Positions 34,447-43,910 of a stretch of DNA of 64,000 nucleotides are shown in pieces. A program made the translations under genes and the position numbers. The notes under the pieces were generated by a model. The model saw only the letters and a list, made by a program, of their open reading frames with translations, searched no databases and was not told the DNA's origin. The DNA lies in assembly GCF_002843605.1 (NCBI RefSeq), contig NZ_CP025263.1, positions 2,757,501-2,821,500 of the forward strand, in the 5' to 3' direction. The stretch's first letter is position 1, and every line of letters starts with the position of its first letter. Source of the DNA: Pseudomonas sp. S09G 359. GTDB taxonomy: Bacteria > Pseudomonadota > Gammaproteobacteria > Pseudomonadales > Pseudomonadaceae.

Positions 34447-34536
34447 TGTGGGAGGGGGCCTGCCCCCGATAGCGGTGTATCAGCCAATGAATCGGGTGGC
34501 TGACAGACTGCTATCGGGGGCAAGCCCCCTCCCACA
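34447..34536. repeat. REPIN (GTGGGAGGGGGCTTGCCCCCGATAGC family)
   Basis: Inverted pair: TGTGGGAGGGGGCCTGCCCC at 34447, an internal spacer with GGTG/TGACAGACTG, and the inverse arm ending CCCTCCCACA at 34536. Same family as 48049-48137 and 58051-58140. It lies between the divergently placed ends upstream of nppA1 and downstream of mltD. Confidence 0.9.
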
Positions 34537-34562
34537 ATTAGCTTGGCGGTGCTCTTGAGGCT

Positions 34563-35978
34563 TTAACGCGGCCCTGAAACCACCAGCATCTGCCCCGGCT
34601 TCAGCGCCTGGCCAGTGCGCGGGTTCCAGCGCTTGAGATGTTGCATCTCGACATTGAAACGCTTGGCGACGATGTACAGCGAGTCGCCTTTCTTGACCTT
34701 GTATTGCACCGGCTTCTTGCTGTCGGCCTTGGCCACCAGCTTGCGCGTGTCCTGCATCACCAGGGTCTGGCCGACCTTGAGGGCCTGGCCGTTGAGCTTG
34801 TTCCAGCGCTGCAGGTCATGCACATCCACCTTGTTCGCCTTGGCGATCAACGTAAGGTTGTCGCCACTGCGCACCTTGTAGTTGCGGGTGCGCCCGGCCA
34901 CTCGCGCCGTCTCGACTTCGTCGAATACCTGCTTTTTCGGGCGCATGGCCAGCAATTCTTCCGGCTTCATCGTCGAAAGCGTGCTGGTCAACAGTTGCGC
35001 CTTGGAGCTGGGCACCAACAAATGCTGGGGGCCGTCCAGGGTGGTGCGTTGCTTGAGCGCCGGGTTGAGCTGGAACAGCTCGTCTTCGTCGATTTCGGCC
35101 AGCGCGGCAACCCGTGACAGGTCCATGCTTTGCTTGACTTCAACCACTTCGAAATACGGTGTGTTGGCGATCGGGCTCAGGTTCACGCCATAGGCCTCGG
35201 GAGCCAGCACCACCTGGGACAGCGCCAGGAACTTGGGCACGTAGTCCTTGGTTTCCTGGGGCAGGGGCAGGTTCCAGTAGTCGGTAGGCAAGCCGAGCTT
35301 CTCGTTGCGCTCGATGGCGCGGCTGACCGTGCCTTCGCCGGCGTTATAGGCCGCCAGGGCCAGCAGCCAGTCGCCGTTGAACATATCGTGCAGACGGGTC
35401 AGATAGTCCAGGGCGGCGGTGGTGGAGGCGGTGATGTCGCGGCGGCCGTCGTAGGCACGGGTCTGGCGCAGGTTGAAGTAGCGCCCGGTGGAGGGGATGA
35501 ATTGCCACAGGCCGACCGCATCGCTGCGCGAATAGGCCATCGGGTTGTAGGCACTTTCAATCACTGGCAGCAGCGCCAGCTCCAGGGGCATGTTGCGTTC
35601 TTCAAGGCGTTCGACGATGTAATGAATATAGAGACTGCCGCGTTCACCGGCGTTCTCCAGGAAGGATGGGTTGCTGGCGAACCATAAGCGCTGTTGCTCG
35701 ATGCGCGGGTTGACGCCCAGGCCTTCCTGCATTTGGAAGCCCCGTCGCATGCGTTCCCAGACATCCTGGGGTACTTCGGGAGCTGGCTTTTCCGACAGCC
35801 AGATAACCGGTTTCTGTTTGATCTTGGCGCTGAGGTTAGGCTTGGGTTGCACGGTGGATTGTGCGGTGAAATTGCTTGATTGGCAGCCCGCCAGTGTGGC
35901 GGACACAGCCACCGCCACAGCTTGAGCCAGGCGGGTCAATGCGTCTGAAGAAATGGATTTACGAATAGATGACGACAT
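34563..35978 (-). CDS. mltD: membrane-bound lytic murein transglycosylase D with two LysM domains
   Basis: 471 residues. A lipobox (LAGC) gives an outer-membrane lipoprotein. The SLT domain has the catalytic glutamate in ESAYNPMAYSRSDAVGLWQF and the later AYNAGEGTV motif. Two LysM peptidoglycan-binding repeats end the protein (YKVRSGDNLTLIAKANKV; YKVKKGDSLYIVAKRFNV). It cleaves glycan strands to 1,6-anhydro ends during wall turnover. The start is MSSSIRK at 35978; a TTG 24 bases upstream is less likely. Confidence 0.95.
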   Translation of the reverse strand: MSSSIRKSISSDALTRLAQAVAVAVSATLAGCQSSNFTAQSTVQPKPNLSAKIKQKPVIWLSEKPAPEVPQDVWERMRRGFQMQEGLGVNPRIEQQRLWFASNPSFLENAGERGSLYIHYIVERLEERNMPLELALLPVIESAYNPMAYSRSDAVGLWQFIPSTGRYFNLRQTRAYDGRRDITASTTAALDYLTRLHDMFNGDWLLALAAYNAGEGTVSRAIERNEKLGLPTDYWNLPLPQETKDYVPKFLALSQVVLAPEAYGVNLSPIANTPYFEVVEVKQSMDLSRVAALAEIDEDELFQLNPALKQRTTLDGPQHLLVPSSKAQLLTSTLSTMKPEELLAMRPKKQVFDEVETARVAGRTRNYKVRSGDNLTLIAKANKVDVHDLQRWNKLNGQALKVGQTLVMQDTRKLVAKADSKKPVQYKVKKGDSLYIVAKRFNVEMQHLKRWNPRTGQALKPGQMLVVSGPR

Positions 35979-36076
35979 TGGCTGGAAGTAAGTTCCGGGC
36001 AAAAATGTCGGGCGATTCTAGAAAGCGCTTGGGTTGCGGTCAACCATTCAGAAATTACGTATCAGATTGCGTGCGC

Positions 36077-36844
36077 TTAGAACTTATCTTTCCACGCCCT
36101 CAAGCTAGCAAACACCTCGGCCCCAGAGCGGTTGTCGCGGCCATTCCGTTCGTCCGCTTTTTCTTTAACGGATGTTTCAGCGGTGCGCAGAAAAGGGTTA
36201 GTACGTTTTTCCAGGGCCAGGTTGGAGGGTAAAGTCATCTCGCCGCGGGCCCGCAATTGCTGGACGTGTTCCACCCGTTCGGCGATATCGGCATTGTCCG
36301 GTTCCACGGCCTGGGCAAACTTGAGGTTGCTTTGTGTGTATTCGTGGGTGCAATACACCAGTGTCTCGGCGGGCAGGGCGGCCAAGCGCTCCAGTGAGGT
36401 GTGCATCTGTTGCGGGGTGCCTTCGAACAAACGGCCGCAGCCGGCGGCGAACAGGGTGTCGCCACACAAAAGCACGCCCGGGTGATAAAAGGCGATATGG
36501 CCCAAGGTGTGGCCGGGCACGGCGTAGACATCGAAGTCCCAGCCCAGCACGTTGATGCGGTCGTTATCTTGCAAGGCCACGTCCCGCGCCGGGATGTTTT
36601 CATTGGCCGGGCCGTAGACGGTGGCACCAGTCAGGCTTTTGAGCTGTTCGACACCGCCGACATGGTCGTGGTGATGGTGGGTGACCAGGATGTCGCTCAA
36701 GGCCCACTGTGGGTTCTGTTTGAGCCAGGCCAGCACGGGCGCGGCGTCGCCAGGGTCGACCACGACGCAGCGTTGGGTGTGCGGGTCCTGTAACAACCAG
36801 ATGTAGTTATCGGTGAAGGCGGGCAGGGCACTGATCTGTATCAT
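36077..36844 (-). CDS. gloB: hydroxyacylglutathione hydrolase (glyoxalase II)
   Basis: 255 residues, standard family length. The metallo-beta-lactamase zinc motif [10 protein letters not shown] is intact, with further ligands in VPGHTLGHI and CGDTLF, and the C-terminal glutathione-binding segment is present. It hydrolyses S-D-lactoylglutathione to lactate and glutathione in methylglyoxal detoxification. ATG 36844 ([10 protein letters not shown]) is the family start. It is divergent from the methyltransferase gene. Confidence 0.95.
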   Translation of the reverse strand: MIQISALPAFTDNYIWLLQDPHTQRCVVVDPGDAAPVLAWLKQNPQWALSDILVTHHHHDHVGGVEQLKSLTGATVYGPANENIPARDVALQDNDRINVLGWDFDVYAVPGHTLGHIAFYHPGVLLCGDTLFAAGCGRLFEGTPQQMHTSLERLAALPAETLVYCTHEYTQSNLKFAQAVEPDNADIAERVEHVQQLRARGEMTLPSNLALEKRTNPFLRTAETSVKEKADERNGRDNRSGAEVFASLRAWKDKF

Positions 36845-36909
36845 TCTTCGATTCGCCAAGCTGAACACATTGGTGCATCTTAGAACGTCTAGGCGAGTTG
36901 GAGAATGCA

Positions 36910-37668
36910 ATGACTGATAAAGCGTTCGCCCAGGCCGATCCTGAGTGGCTGGCCCTGATCAGTGCGGCCCGCGAATGGCTGTCCGGGCCGATTGGGCAAT
37001 TTTTGCTGGATGAAGAACGGCGCATGCTCGAAGACGAGCTGGGGCGGTTCTTCGGCGGTTACCTGGTGCACTACGGCCCGTCGGCCCAGACCCCGCCCGC
37101 CGCGCCGCAGGTGCAGCGCAATGTGCGCCTGGGCGCGCCGTTGCCAGGGGTGGAAATTGTCTGTGAGGAGCAGGCCTGGCCGCTGAGCGAGCACGCCGCC
37201 GATGTGGTGGTGTTGCAGCATGGCCTGGATTTCTGCCTGTCACCTCACGGTTTGCTGCGCGAAGCGGCGAGCAGTGTGCGCCCGGGGGGGCATTTGCTGA
37301 TTATCGGCATCAACCCCTGGAGCAGTTGGGGCCTGCGCCACGTGTTCGCCCATGACGGCCTGCGCCAGGCGCGTTGCATCTCGCCCTCACGAGTGGGCGA
37401 CTGGTTGAACCTGCTGGGCTTCGCGCTGGAGAAACGCCGCTTCGGGTGCTATCGTCCGCCGCTTGCCTCGACCAAGTGGCAAGGCCGCCTGGCCGGCTGG
37501 GAACGCCGCGCGGGTGCCTGGCAACTGTCGGGTGGCGGCTTCTATTTATTGGTCGCGCGCAAGATCGTGGTTGGCCTGCGCCCCGTGCGCCAGGTACGCC
37601 GTGAGCCTATGGGCAAGCTGGTACCGATGCCGATGGCCAAGGTCAATCGCAAGCAAAGCGAACCGTAA
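36910..37668 (+). CDS. class I SAM-dependent methyltransferase
   Basis: 252 residues. Core methyltransferase features are visible late in the chain: [21 protein letters not shown] (split) followed by [19 protein letters not shown], a typical Methyltransf_11 pattern. The N-terminal ~80 residues are a family-specific extension. Substrate unknown. GGAGA at 36900-36904 supports ATG 36910. It is conserved between gloB and rnhA in pseudomonads; the REP-free 30-base gap to rnhA suggests co-transcription. Confidence 0.88.
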   Translation: MTDKAFAQADPEWLALISAAREWLSGPIGQFLLDEERRMLEDELGRFFGGYLVHYGPSAQTPPAAPQVQRNVRLGAPLPGVEIVCEEQAWPLSEHAADVVVLQHGLDFCLSPHGLLREAASSVRPGGHLLIIGINPWSSWGLRHVFAHDGLRQARCISPSRVGDWLNLLGFALEKRRFGCYRPPLASTKWQGRLAGWERRAGAWQLSGGGFYLLVARKIVVGLRPVRQVRREPMGKLVPMPMAKVNRKQSEP

Positions 37669-37698
37669 AACCTCTTTTGAATTCAGACCGAGCAACCG

Positions 37699-38151
37699 AT
37701 GACCGATAGCGTAGAACTCTTCACCGATGGCGCCTGCAAAGGCAACCCAGGCCCTGGCGGCTGGGGCGCATTGCTGGTGTGCAAGGGCGTGGAGAAGGAG
37801 TTGTGGGGTGGCGAAGCCAATACCACCAACAACCGTATGGAGCTGATGGGCGCCATTCGCGGCCTGGAAGAACTCAAGCGGCGTTGCAATGTGCTGTTGG
37901 TGACCGACTCGCAATACGTGATGAAGGGCATCAACGAGTGGATGGTCAACTGGAAGAAGCGCGGCTGGAAGACCGCTGCCAAGGAACCGGTTAAAAATGC
38001 CGACCTGTGGCAATTGCTCGACGAGCAATGCAATCGCCATGACATCACCTGGAAGTGGGTACGCGGGCACATCGGCCATCCGGGTAACGAACGCGCCGAC
38101 CAGCTTGCCAACCGTGGCGTGGACGAAGTGCGCGGCTACAAGCAGAGCTGA
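37699..38151 (+). CDS. rnhA: ribonuclease HI
   Basis: 150 residues, normal length. The four acidic catalytic residues are present: [44 protein letters not shown] and [11 protein letters not shown]. It degrades the RNA of RNA-DNA hybrids, including Okazaki primers and R-loops. The dnaQ gene follows 58 bases downstream, as in many Gammaproteobacteria, though there the two are often divergent. Confidence 0.97.
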   Translation: MTDSVELFTDGACKGNPGPGGWGALLVCKGVEKELWGGEANTTNNRMELMGAIRGLEELKRRCNVLLVTDSQYVMKGINEWMVNWKKRGWKTAAKEPVKNADLWQLLDEQCNRHDITWKWVRGHIGHPGNERADQLANRGVDEVRGYKQS

Positions 38152-38209
38152 TGCCCGTCACGTGTTAAGATCACGCCCTTTGTATACCACCGTTGAGAGC
38201 TGAACCCTG

Positions 38210-38956
38210 ATGGCCATCCGATCTGTTGTACTCGATACCGAAACCACCGGCATGCCGGTGACCGACGGCCACCGGATCATTGAAATCGGCTGTGTTGAGC
38301 TGATGGGTCGGCGCCTTACCGGGCGGCACTTCCACGTCTACCTGCAGCCGGACCGTGACAGTGACGAAGGTGCCATCGGCGTCCACGGTATCACCGACGA
38401 GTTCCTCAAGGGCAAGCCGCGCTTCGCCGAGGTCGCCGATGAATTTTTTGAATTCATCAACGGCGCCCAGTTGATCATCCATAACGCGGCGTTCGACGTT
38501 GGTTTCATCAACAACGAATTTGCCCTGATGGGGCAAACGGAACGCGCGGATATTTCCCAGCACTGCTCGATTCTCGACACCTTGATGATGGCCAGGGAGC
38601 GTCACCCCGGCCAGCGCAACAGCCTCGATGCGTTGTGCAAACGGTATGGCGTCGACAACTCCGGCCGTGAACTGCACGGCGCCTTGCTCGACTCCGAGAT
38701 TCTCGCCGACGTCTACCTGACCATGACCGGTGGGCAGACCAGCCTGTCGCTGGCGGGTAATGCCTCCGACGGCAGCGGCTCGGCAGAGGGTTCGGGCAAC
38801 CGTCCCTCGGAAATCCGTCGCCTGCCGGCAGACCGCACGCCCACCACGATCATCCGCGCCAGTGAGCAGGACCTGGCCGAGCACGCAGCGCGGTTGGAAG
38901 CGATTGCGAAGTCGGCGGGCGCACCGGCGTTGTGGTCCCAGCTGACCCAGCAATAA
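38210..38956 (+). CDS. dnaQ: DNA polymerase III epsilon subunit (3'-5' exonuclease)
   Basis: 248 residues. All three exonuclease motifs are intact: Exo I DTETTGMPV, Exo II IHNAAFDVGFINNE, and Exo III with SLDALCKRYG then HGALLDSEILADVYL. A flexible Ser/Gly-rich linker (~185-205) leads to the C-terminal segment that binds the polymerase alpha subunit. It proof-reads the replicative polymerase. It is immediately downstream of rnhA. Confidence 0.97.
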   Translation: MAIRSVVLDTETTGMPVTDGHRIIEIGCVELMGRRLTGRHFHVYLQPDRDSDEGAIGVHGITDEFLKGKPRFAEVADEFFEFINGAQLIIHNAAFDVGFINNEFALMGQTERADISQHCSILDTLMMARERHPGQRNSLDALCKRYGVDNSGRELHGALLDSEILADVYLTMTGGQTSLSLAGNASDGSGSAEGSGNRPSEIRRLPADRTPTTIIRASEQDLAEHAARLEAIAKSAGAPALWSQLTQQ

Positions 38957-38980
38957 CCCCTGACTGAATACGGTCAAAAA

Positions 38981-39070
38981 TGTGGGAGCGGGCTTGCTCG
39001 CGAATGCGGTATACCAGTCACTGGATGAGTCGACTGAACTACCGCATTCGCGAGCAAGCCCGCTCCCACA
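38981..39070. repeat. REPIN (GTGGGAGCGGGCTTGCTCGCGAA family)
   Basis: Inverted arms TGTGGGAGCGGGCTTGCTCG at 38981 and the inverse ending in CGCTCCCACA at 39070, each followed internally by the CGAATGCGGT palindrome half. Same family as 50688-50776. It lies in the 205-base gap between dnaQ and ldcA. Confidence 0.9.
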
Positions 39071-39161
39071 GTTGATCTCCATCGTCGGCAAAATCTTCAT
39101 TCGCCACATCCCGTCCCAGCTTCTACCCTTGAGTGCATAGCCCTCAGGACTACAAGCACTC

Positions 39162-41417
39162 ATGTACAAAGACCTGAAGTTCCCCGTTCTGATCGTGCAC
39201 CGTGACATCAAGGCCGACACCGTTGCCGGTGACCGGGTCCGAGGCATCGCCAAAGAGCTGGAACAGGAGGGCTTCAGTATCTTTTCCGCGGTGGACTACG
39301 CCGAAGGCCGGCTGGTGGCCTCCACCCATCATGGCCTCGCGTGCATGCTGATTGCCGCCGAAGGCGCCGGCGAAAACACCCACTTGCTGCAAAACATGGT
39401 CGAACTGATCCGCCTGGCGCGGCTGCGGGCGCCAAACCTGCCGATCTTCGCTTTGGGCGAACAAGTGACCCTGGAAAACGCGCCAGCCGATGCCATGAGC
39501 GAACTCAACCAACTGCGCGGCATCCTGTACCTGTTCGAAGACACGGTGCCGTTTTTGGCCCGGCAAGTGGCCCGTGCGGCGCGCAGCTACCTGGATGGCC
39601 TGTTGCCGCCTTTTTTCAAAGCCCTGGTGCAACACACCGCCGACTCCAACTATTCCTGGCATACCCCCGGCCATGGTGGTGGCGTGGCCTACCGCAAAAG
39701 TCCGGTAGGGCAGGCGTTTCATCAGTTCTTCGGGGAAAATACGCTGCGCTCGGATTTGTCCGTATCGGTGCCCGAACTGGGTTCATTGCTCGATCACACC
39801 GGGCCCCTGGCCGAAGCCGAGGCCCGCGCCGCGCGCAATTTCGGCGCCGACCATACCTTCTTCGTGATCAACGGCACATCCACCGCCAACAAGATTGTGT
39901 GGCACTCCATGGTGGGGCGCGATGACCTGGTGCTGGTCGACCGCAATTGCCACAAGTCGGTGTTGCACTCGATCATCATGACCGGCGCGATCCCGCTGTA
40001 CCTGTGCCCGGAGCGCAACGAACTGGGGATCATCGGCCCTATACCGCTGAGCGAGTTCAGCCCCGAGTCGATCCGCGCCAAGATCGATGCCAGCCCGCTG
40101 GCCCGTGGCCGTCCGCCCAAGGTCAAGCTGGCGGTGGTCACCAACTCCACTTACGACGGCTTGTGTTACAACGCCGAGCTGATCAAGCAGCAATTGGGCA
40201 ATAGTGTCGAGGTGTTGCACTTTGACGAGGCCTGGTATGCCTATGCGGCGTTTCATGAGTTCTTTGCCGGGCGCTACGGCATGGGCACCTCGCGCACCCC
40301 GGACAGCCCGTTGGTGTTCACCACCCATTCCACCCACAAGCTGCTGGCGGCGTTCAGCCAGGCCTCGATGATTCACGTGCAGGACGGCGGCGCGCGCCAG
40401 TTGGACCGCGACCGTTTCAACGAAGCGTTCATGATGCATATCTCCACCTCGCCGCAGTACAGCATCATTGCGTCATTGGACGTGGCCTCGGCGATGATGG
40501 AAGGCCCGGCGGGGCGCTCGCTGTTGCAGGAAATGTTCGACGAGGCCCTGAGTTTTCGCCGCGCCCTGGCCAACCTGCGCCAGCACATTGCTGCCGAAGA
40601 CTGGTGGTTTTCCATCTGGCAGCCGCCGTCGGTGGCCGGTATCGACCGGGTGGCGACGGCGGATTGGCTGCTGCAACCCGAGGATGACTGGCACGGCTTT
40701 GGCGACGTCGCCGAGGATTACGTGCTGCTGGATCCCATCAAAGTGACCTTGGTGATGCCCGGCTTGAACGCCGGGGGCGCCTTGAGCGATTGCGGAATCC
40801 CTGCGGCAGTGGTCAGCAAATTCCTTTGGGAGCGTGGGCTGGTGGTGGAAAAGACCGGGCTGTATTCCTTCCTCGTGCTGTTTTCCATGGGCATCACCAA
40901 AGGCAAATGGAGTACCTTGCTCACCGAGTTGCTGGAGTTCAAACGCAATTACGACGCCAATGTCAGCCTGGCCAGTTGTTTGCCATCGGTGTTTGCCCAA
41001 GGCCCACTGCGTTATCAGGGCCTGGGTTTGCGCGACCTGTGCGATCAGTTGCATAGCTGTTACCGTAGCAACGCGACCGCCAAGCACCTCAAGCGGATGT
41101 ACACGGTGTTGCCGGAAATCGCGATGAAACCGGCAGATGCCTACGACCAACTGGTCAAGGGCGAAGTGGAGGCCGTGTCCATCGATGCCTTGCCGGGGCG
41201 TATCGCCGCGGTGATGCTGGTGCCTTACCCGCCCGGCATTCCGCTGATCATGCCGGGTGAGCGTTTCACCGAGTCGACGCGATCGATTATTGACTACCTG
41301 GCCTTTGCCCGGACGTTCGATAGCAGTTTTCCCGGTTTTGTCGCCGATGTGCATGGGTTGCAACACGAAGATGACGGCAGTGGTCGTTGTTACACCGTCG
41401 ACTGCATCAAGGGTTAA
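39162..41417 (+). CDS. ldcA: lysine decarboxylase (Orn/Lys/Arg decarboxylase family)
   Basis: 751 residues, matching the P. aeruginosa LdcA from memory along most of its length. N-terminal receiver-like wing domain (FPVLIVHRDIKADTVAG), PLP-dependent core with the Schiff-base lysine in THSTHKLLAAFSQASM near residue 393, and a C-terminal domain (PYPPGIPLIMPGERF). It decarboxylates L-lysine to cadaverine with PLP. In P. aeruginosa, lysine catabolism by this enzyme is arginine-controlled; no such site can be identified here. The GNAT gene starts two bases after its stop. Confidence 0.94.
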   Translation: MYKDLKFPVLIVHRDIKADTVAGDRVRGIAKELEQEGFSIFSAVDYAEGRLVASTHHGLACMLIAAEGAGENTHLLQNMVELIRLARLRAPNLPIFALGEQVTLENAPADAMSELNQLRGILYLFEDTVPFLARQVARAARSYLDGLLPPFFKALVQHTADSNYSWHTPGHGGGVAYRKSPVGQAFHQFFGENTLRSDLSVSVPELGSLLDHTGPLAEAEARAARNFGADHTFFVINGTSTANKIVWHSMVGRDDLVLVDRNCHKSVLHSIIMTGAIPLYLCPERNELGIIGPIPLSEFSPESIRAKIDASPLARGRPPKVKLAVVTNSTYDGLCYNAELIKQQLGNSVEVLHFDEAWYAYAAFHEFFAGRYGMGTSRTPDSPLVFTTHSTHKLLAAFSQASMIHVQDGGARQLDRDRFNEAFMMHISTSPQYSIIASLDVASAMMEGPAGRSLLQEMFDEALSFRRALANLRQHIAAEDWWFSIWQPPSVAGIDRVATADWLLQPEDDWHGFGDVAEDYVLLDPIKVTLVMPGLNAGGALSDCGIPAAVVSKFLWERGLVVEKTGLYSFLVLFSMGITKGKWSTLLTELLEFKRNYDANVSLASCLPSVFAQGPLRYQGLGLRDLCDQLHSCYRSNATAKHLKRMYTVLPEIAMKPADAYDQLVKGEVEAVSIDALPGRIAAVMLVPYPPGIPLIMPGERFTESTRSIIDYLAFARTFDSSFPGFVADVHGLQHEDDGSGRCYTVDCIKG

Positions 41418-41419
41418 AA

Positions 41420-42001
41420 ATGTTTATGCAAGCTGTAATGAACCCGAAGTATCCGGGGCTCAGTGTTCGCGTCGCCGACGAAGGCTTCGATGCCTACGTG
41501 TGGGGCAATGACTTCAGCTTTGAGGTCAGCGCCTACGGTGAGCCGCAGATGGGCAAGCGCGTCGATCAGTGGCCCGTGGAGCGCATCGTGCCGTACCGCA
41601 AGTGCTACGGCATCGACCCCGAAGAGTTCGCCAGTTTTCGCGACGCGCCGGACAGTGCAATCTTCATGGCCTACCTGGATGATCGTGCGGTCGGGCATAT
41701 CGTGGTCAGTACCAATTGGAACGGTTTTGCCCATGTCGACGAGTTGGCGGTGGTCTTGCCCGCGCGTCGGCACGGGGTGGCCAAGGCCTTGCTGGATGTG
41801 GCGCAGTTCTGGAGCCGCAAGAAAAACCTGCCGGGCATGATGCTCGAAACCCAGAACAACAACCTCGGGGCCTGCCGCTTGTATGAACGTTGCGGCTATG
41901 TGATGGGCGGGATCGACCACCTGCGCTATCGCGGCATCGACCCGCAAACCCGTGAAGTGGCGATTTTCTGGTACCGACTGTTCAATGTCGCTGCTACATA
42001 A
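41420..42001 (+). CDS. GNAT-family N-acetyltransferase
   Basis: 193 residues. The acetyl-CoA-binding region is visible as VDELAVVLPARRHGVAKALLD (split), containing the family's R/Q-x-x-G-x-G/A motif, and the C-terminal LYERCGYVMGG is typical. The start lies two bases after the ldcA stop, so translation is coupled. An obvious idea is N-acetylation of cadaverine or another amine, but this is inference. Its 3' end overlaps the converging LysR gene by eight bases. Confidence 0.88.
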   Translation: MFMQAVMNPKYPGLSVRVADEGFDAYVWGNDFSFEVSAYGEPQMGKRVDQWPVERIVPYRKCYGIDPEEFASFRDAPDSAIFMAYLDDRAVGHIVVSTNWNGFAHVDELAVVLPARRHGVAKALLDVAQFWSRKKNLPGMMLETQNNNLGACRLYERCGYVMGGIDHLRYRGIDPQTREVAIFWYRLFNVAAT

Positions 42002-42887
42002 GAATCAGGCCTTCAGCCTTCTGCGCAACGATTTCCAGCAGCGCATTCAGTGCCGGTGAGGCCGTGGCCTCCTTGAGCGTCAGCGCATACAGGCTCACAG
42101 CTATCGGCGGCGACACCGGGCACGCATCCAACCCCGCCTCGCGCGCGCCGTAAGCGGTGAACGGGTCGACAATCGCCAGGCCTTCTCCTGCTTCCACCAT
42201 GCTGCGCATCATCTGGTAGGTCTGCACCCGCGTCTGCACCACCGGCAGCGGGCGCAAGGCTTGCAGCTTGGCGTCCAACTGGCGGCTGAGCGGGTCTTGG
42301 CCTTCAAGGCCGATCATCGACTGGCCGGCCAGGTCCTGCAGCGCAATGTACTTCTGCTTGGGCTTGAGCCAGCCGTGGGGGGCGAGCAGTTGCAGTTTGC
42401 CTTGGGCCAGCACGCGGCTGTGGATTTGCGCGTGTTCCGGGTCGTGCAGGCTCAGGCCCACGTCGGCGTCGCGCAGCAGCAGGCTCCTGACGATGTCCCG
42501 GGTCGGCTGGCTCGACAGGTTGCAGGGCGTGTCCTGAAAGCGCCGACGCAGCAACGCAATGCTTTGCGGCAACAACTGATTGGCCAGGGGCGGCGTGCAC
42601 AGGGCGCGCAGGGTTGGGGCGTGGTGGTGTTTCAAGCGGCTGGCCAGGCGCTGCACGGGTTCCAGCGCTTCATACACATGGGCGATTTCGGCCTGCAGCT
42701 CCAGGGTCTCGCGGGTGGCTTGCAAGCGCCCCCGCACGCTGGCGAACAGCATGAAGCCCAATTGCTGCTCGGCGTCCTTGAGCGCTGCCTCTACATCGCC
42801 CACGGGGAGTTGCAACCATTCGGCGGCCGTGCCGAGGTGTCCGGTCTGCAAGATGGCCTGAATCACTTCGATATGACGTAAACGCAT
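41994..42887 (-). CDS. LysR-family transcriptional regulator
   Basis: 297 residues: N-terminal helix-turn-helix (HIEVIQAILQTGHLGTAAEW, LQLPVGDVEAALKDAEQQLG) and an effector domain with the LysR interface (LGLSLHDPEHAQ region, read as DADVGLSLHDPEHAQ; VEAGEGLAIVDPFTAYG). The neighbouring converging ldcA-GNAT unit is a possible target, but no operator is evident between them because the genes meet tail to tail. The 155-base upstream gap holds no recognisable feature. Confidence 0.92.
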   Translation of the reverse strand: MRLRHIEVIQAILQTGHLGTAAEWLQLPVGDVEAALKDAEQQLGFMLFASVRGRLQATRETLELQAEIAHVYEALEPVQRLASRLKHHHAPTLRALCTPPLANQLLPQSIALLRRRFQDTPCNLSSQPTRDIVRSLLLRDADVGLSLHDPEHAQIHSRVLAQGKLQLLAPHGWLKPKQKYIALQDLAGQSMIGLEGQDPLSRQLDAKLQALRPLPVVQTRVQTYQMMRSMVEAGEGLAIVDPFTAYGAREAGLDACPVSPPIAVSLYALTLKEATASPALNALLEIVAQKAEGLILM

Positions 42888-43042
42888 CGCCGGAGTCTAT
42901 GTGCAGTGCGGTGGGGTTTCAATGGCACAGGCCGGCCAGCGCAAAAAAGACTGCGCGGTGATCTGGTGTTCGGCCCAGACCGCATTAGAATGGCTCGACT
43001 GATCACTGACGACCATTACAACAAAAACAGGTCCGGTCCCAC

Positions 43043-43384
43043 ATGCCTATGCCCTCGAGCTTCCTCGGGGTAACGGCCAAGCAACTCCTGGTCCTGGTGA
43101 CCGTAGGGTGCGTGGCTGCTTATCTCTTCAGCAATCACGACGAAACCACGCCGGAAAACCTCGCGCTCGAAACGTTTATCCGTTCCCAGGAGCAGGTGGG
43201 CGAGCAGGTCGGTGCCGTGCTGGGCATGACAATGGTCAGGCAGGTAGTTGCGTATCCCGCAAACAATTCGCCAGGCTACAAGCGCTTGATGTATGCGGTG
43301 GAGGGCGAGCGGGGGCGGGTGCTGGTGACGCTCAAGCAGGTGGAGGGTGAGGCGCTGGAAGTGACGGAGCTGCGCAAGCCCTGA
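43043..43384 (+). CDS. membrane-anchored protein of unknown function
   Basis: 113 residues: an N-terminal membrane segment at ~12-30 (KQLLVLVTVGCVAAYLF) and a small alpha/beta-looking periplasmic domain. The domain vaguely recalls Coa1-type accessory proteins (paired strand pattern near EGERGRVLVTLKQVEG), but this is not a firm assignment. ATGs at 43043 and 43049 are both possible; the upstream AGGT is weak. It converges with another small gene. Confidence 0.72.
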   Translation: MPMPSSFLGVTAKQLLVLVTVGCVAAYLFSNHDETTPENLALETFIRSQEQVGEQVGAVLGMTMVRQVVAYPANNSPGYKRLMYAVEGERGRVLVTLKQVEGEALEVTELRKP

Positions 43385-43447
43385 TCGCCCGGCCCAGTCG
43401 ATGCCGTCAATGGCCAGGACTGAGCAGGTACGTTCGGGGGATCGAAC

Positions 43448-43684
43448 TTATGACGCGAGGGTAGTTTGCGATTCGCGCACGAGAATGGTGCCCGACTGGA
43501 TCAGTTTGAACTCATCGCCTTCCAGTTTTTCTACACGGTCGCCAATGGCCAGCTTGTAGGTGGTGGTAGGGGCCGAGCCAGCCAGGTCGCCTTGCGCCGG
43601 GTTGGATTCCTGGAATTCATGCACCGAGTACACGCGTCCTTCTGCGTCTCTGGCATGAAACTGTCCGACTAGTACTGCTGCCAT
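43448..43684 (-). CDS. small conserved hypothetical protein
   Basis: 78 residues, no signal peptide, no membrane segment, no recognised domain. Beta-rich pattern with VLVGQFHARDAEGRVYSVHE and RVEKLEGDEFKL. AGAGG ten bases before ATG 43684 supports this start over longer in-frame options reaching 43738. Similar short proteins occur widely in pseudomonads. The 226 bases between it and the next gene hold no other feature I can name. Confidence 0.7.
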   Translation of the reverse strand: MAAVLVGQFHARDAEGRVYSVHEFQESNPAQGDLAGSAPTTTYKLAIGDRVEKLEGDEFKLIQSGTILVRESQTTLAS

Positions 43685-43910
43685 CTGTTTAGAACCTCTG
43701 GAGATAAACACTCGATTTGCGGTTCTGTAGACCGTCATAGAGCGGGGTAGTTTACCTATGGGGAAAAATAAAATTCGCTGATGTTTTCAGACGATTCCTA
43801 CGCATTGAACAACGAAACAAGCGCCCGGCGAATTATCACAACCTTCTGGTGATCGCGCCGTGAAGCCTCTATAACTACAAGCTCCTTTAGTCAGACGTCG
43901 GGAAACCTCA

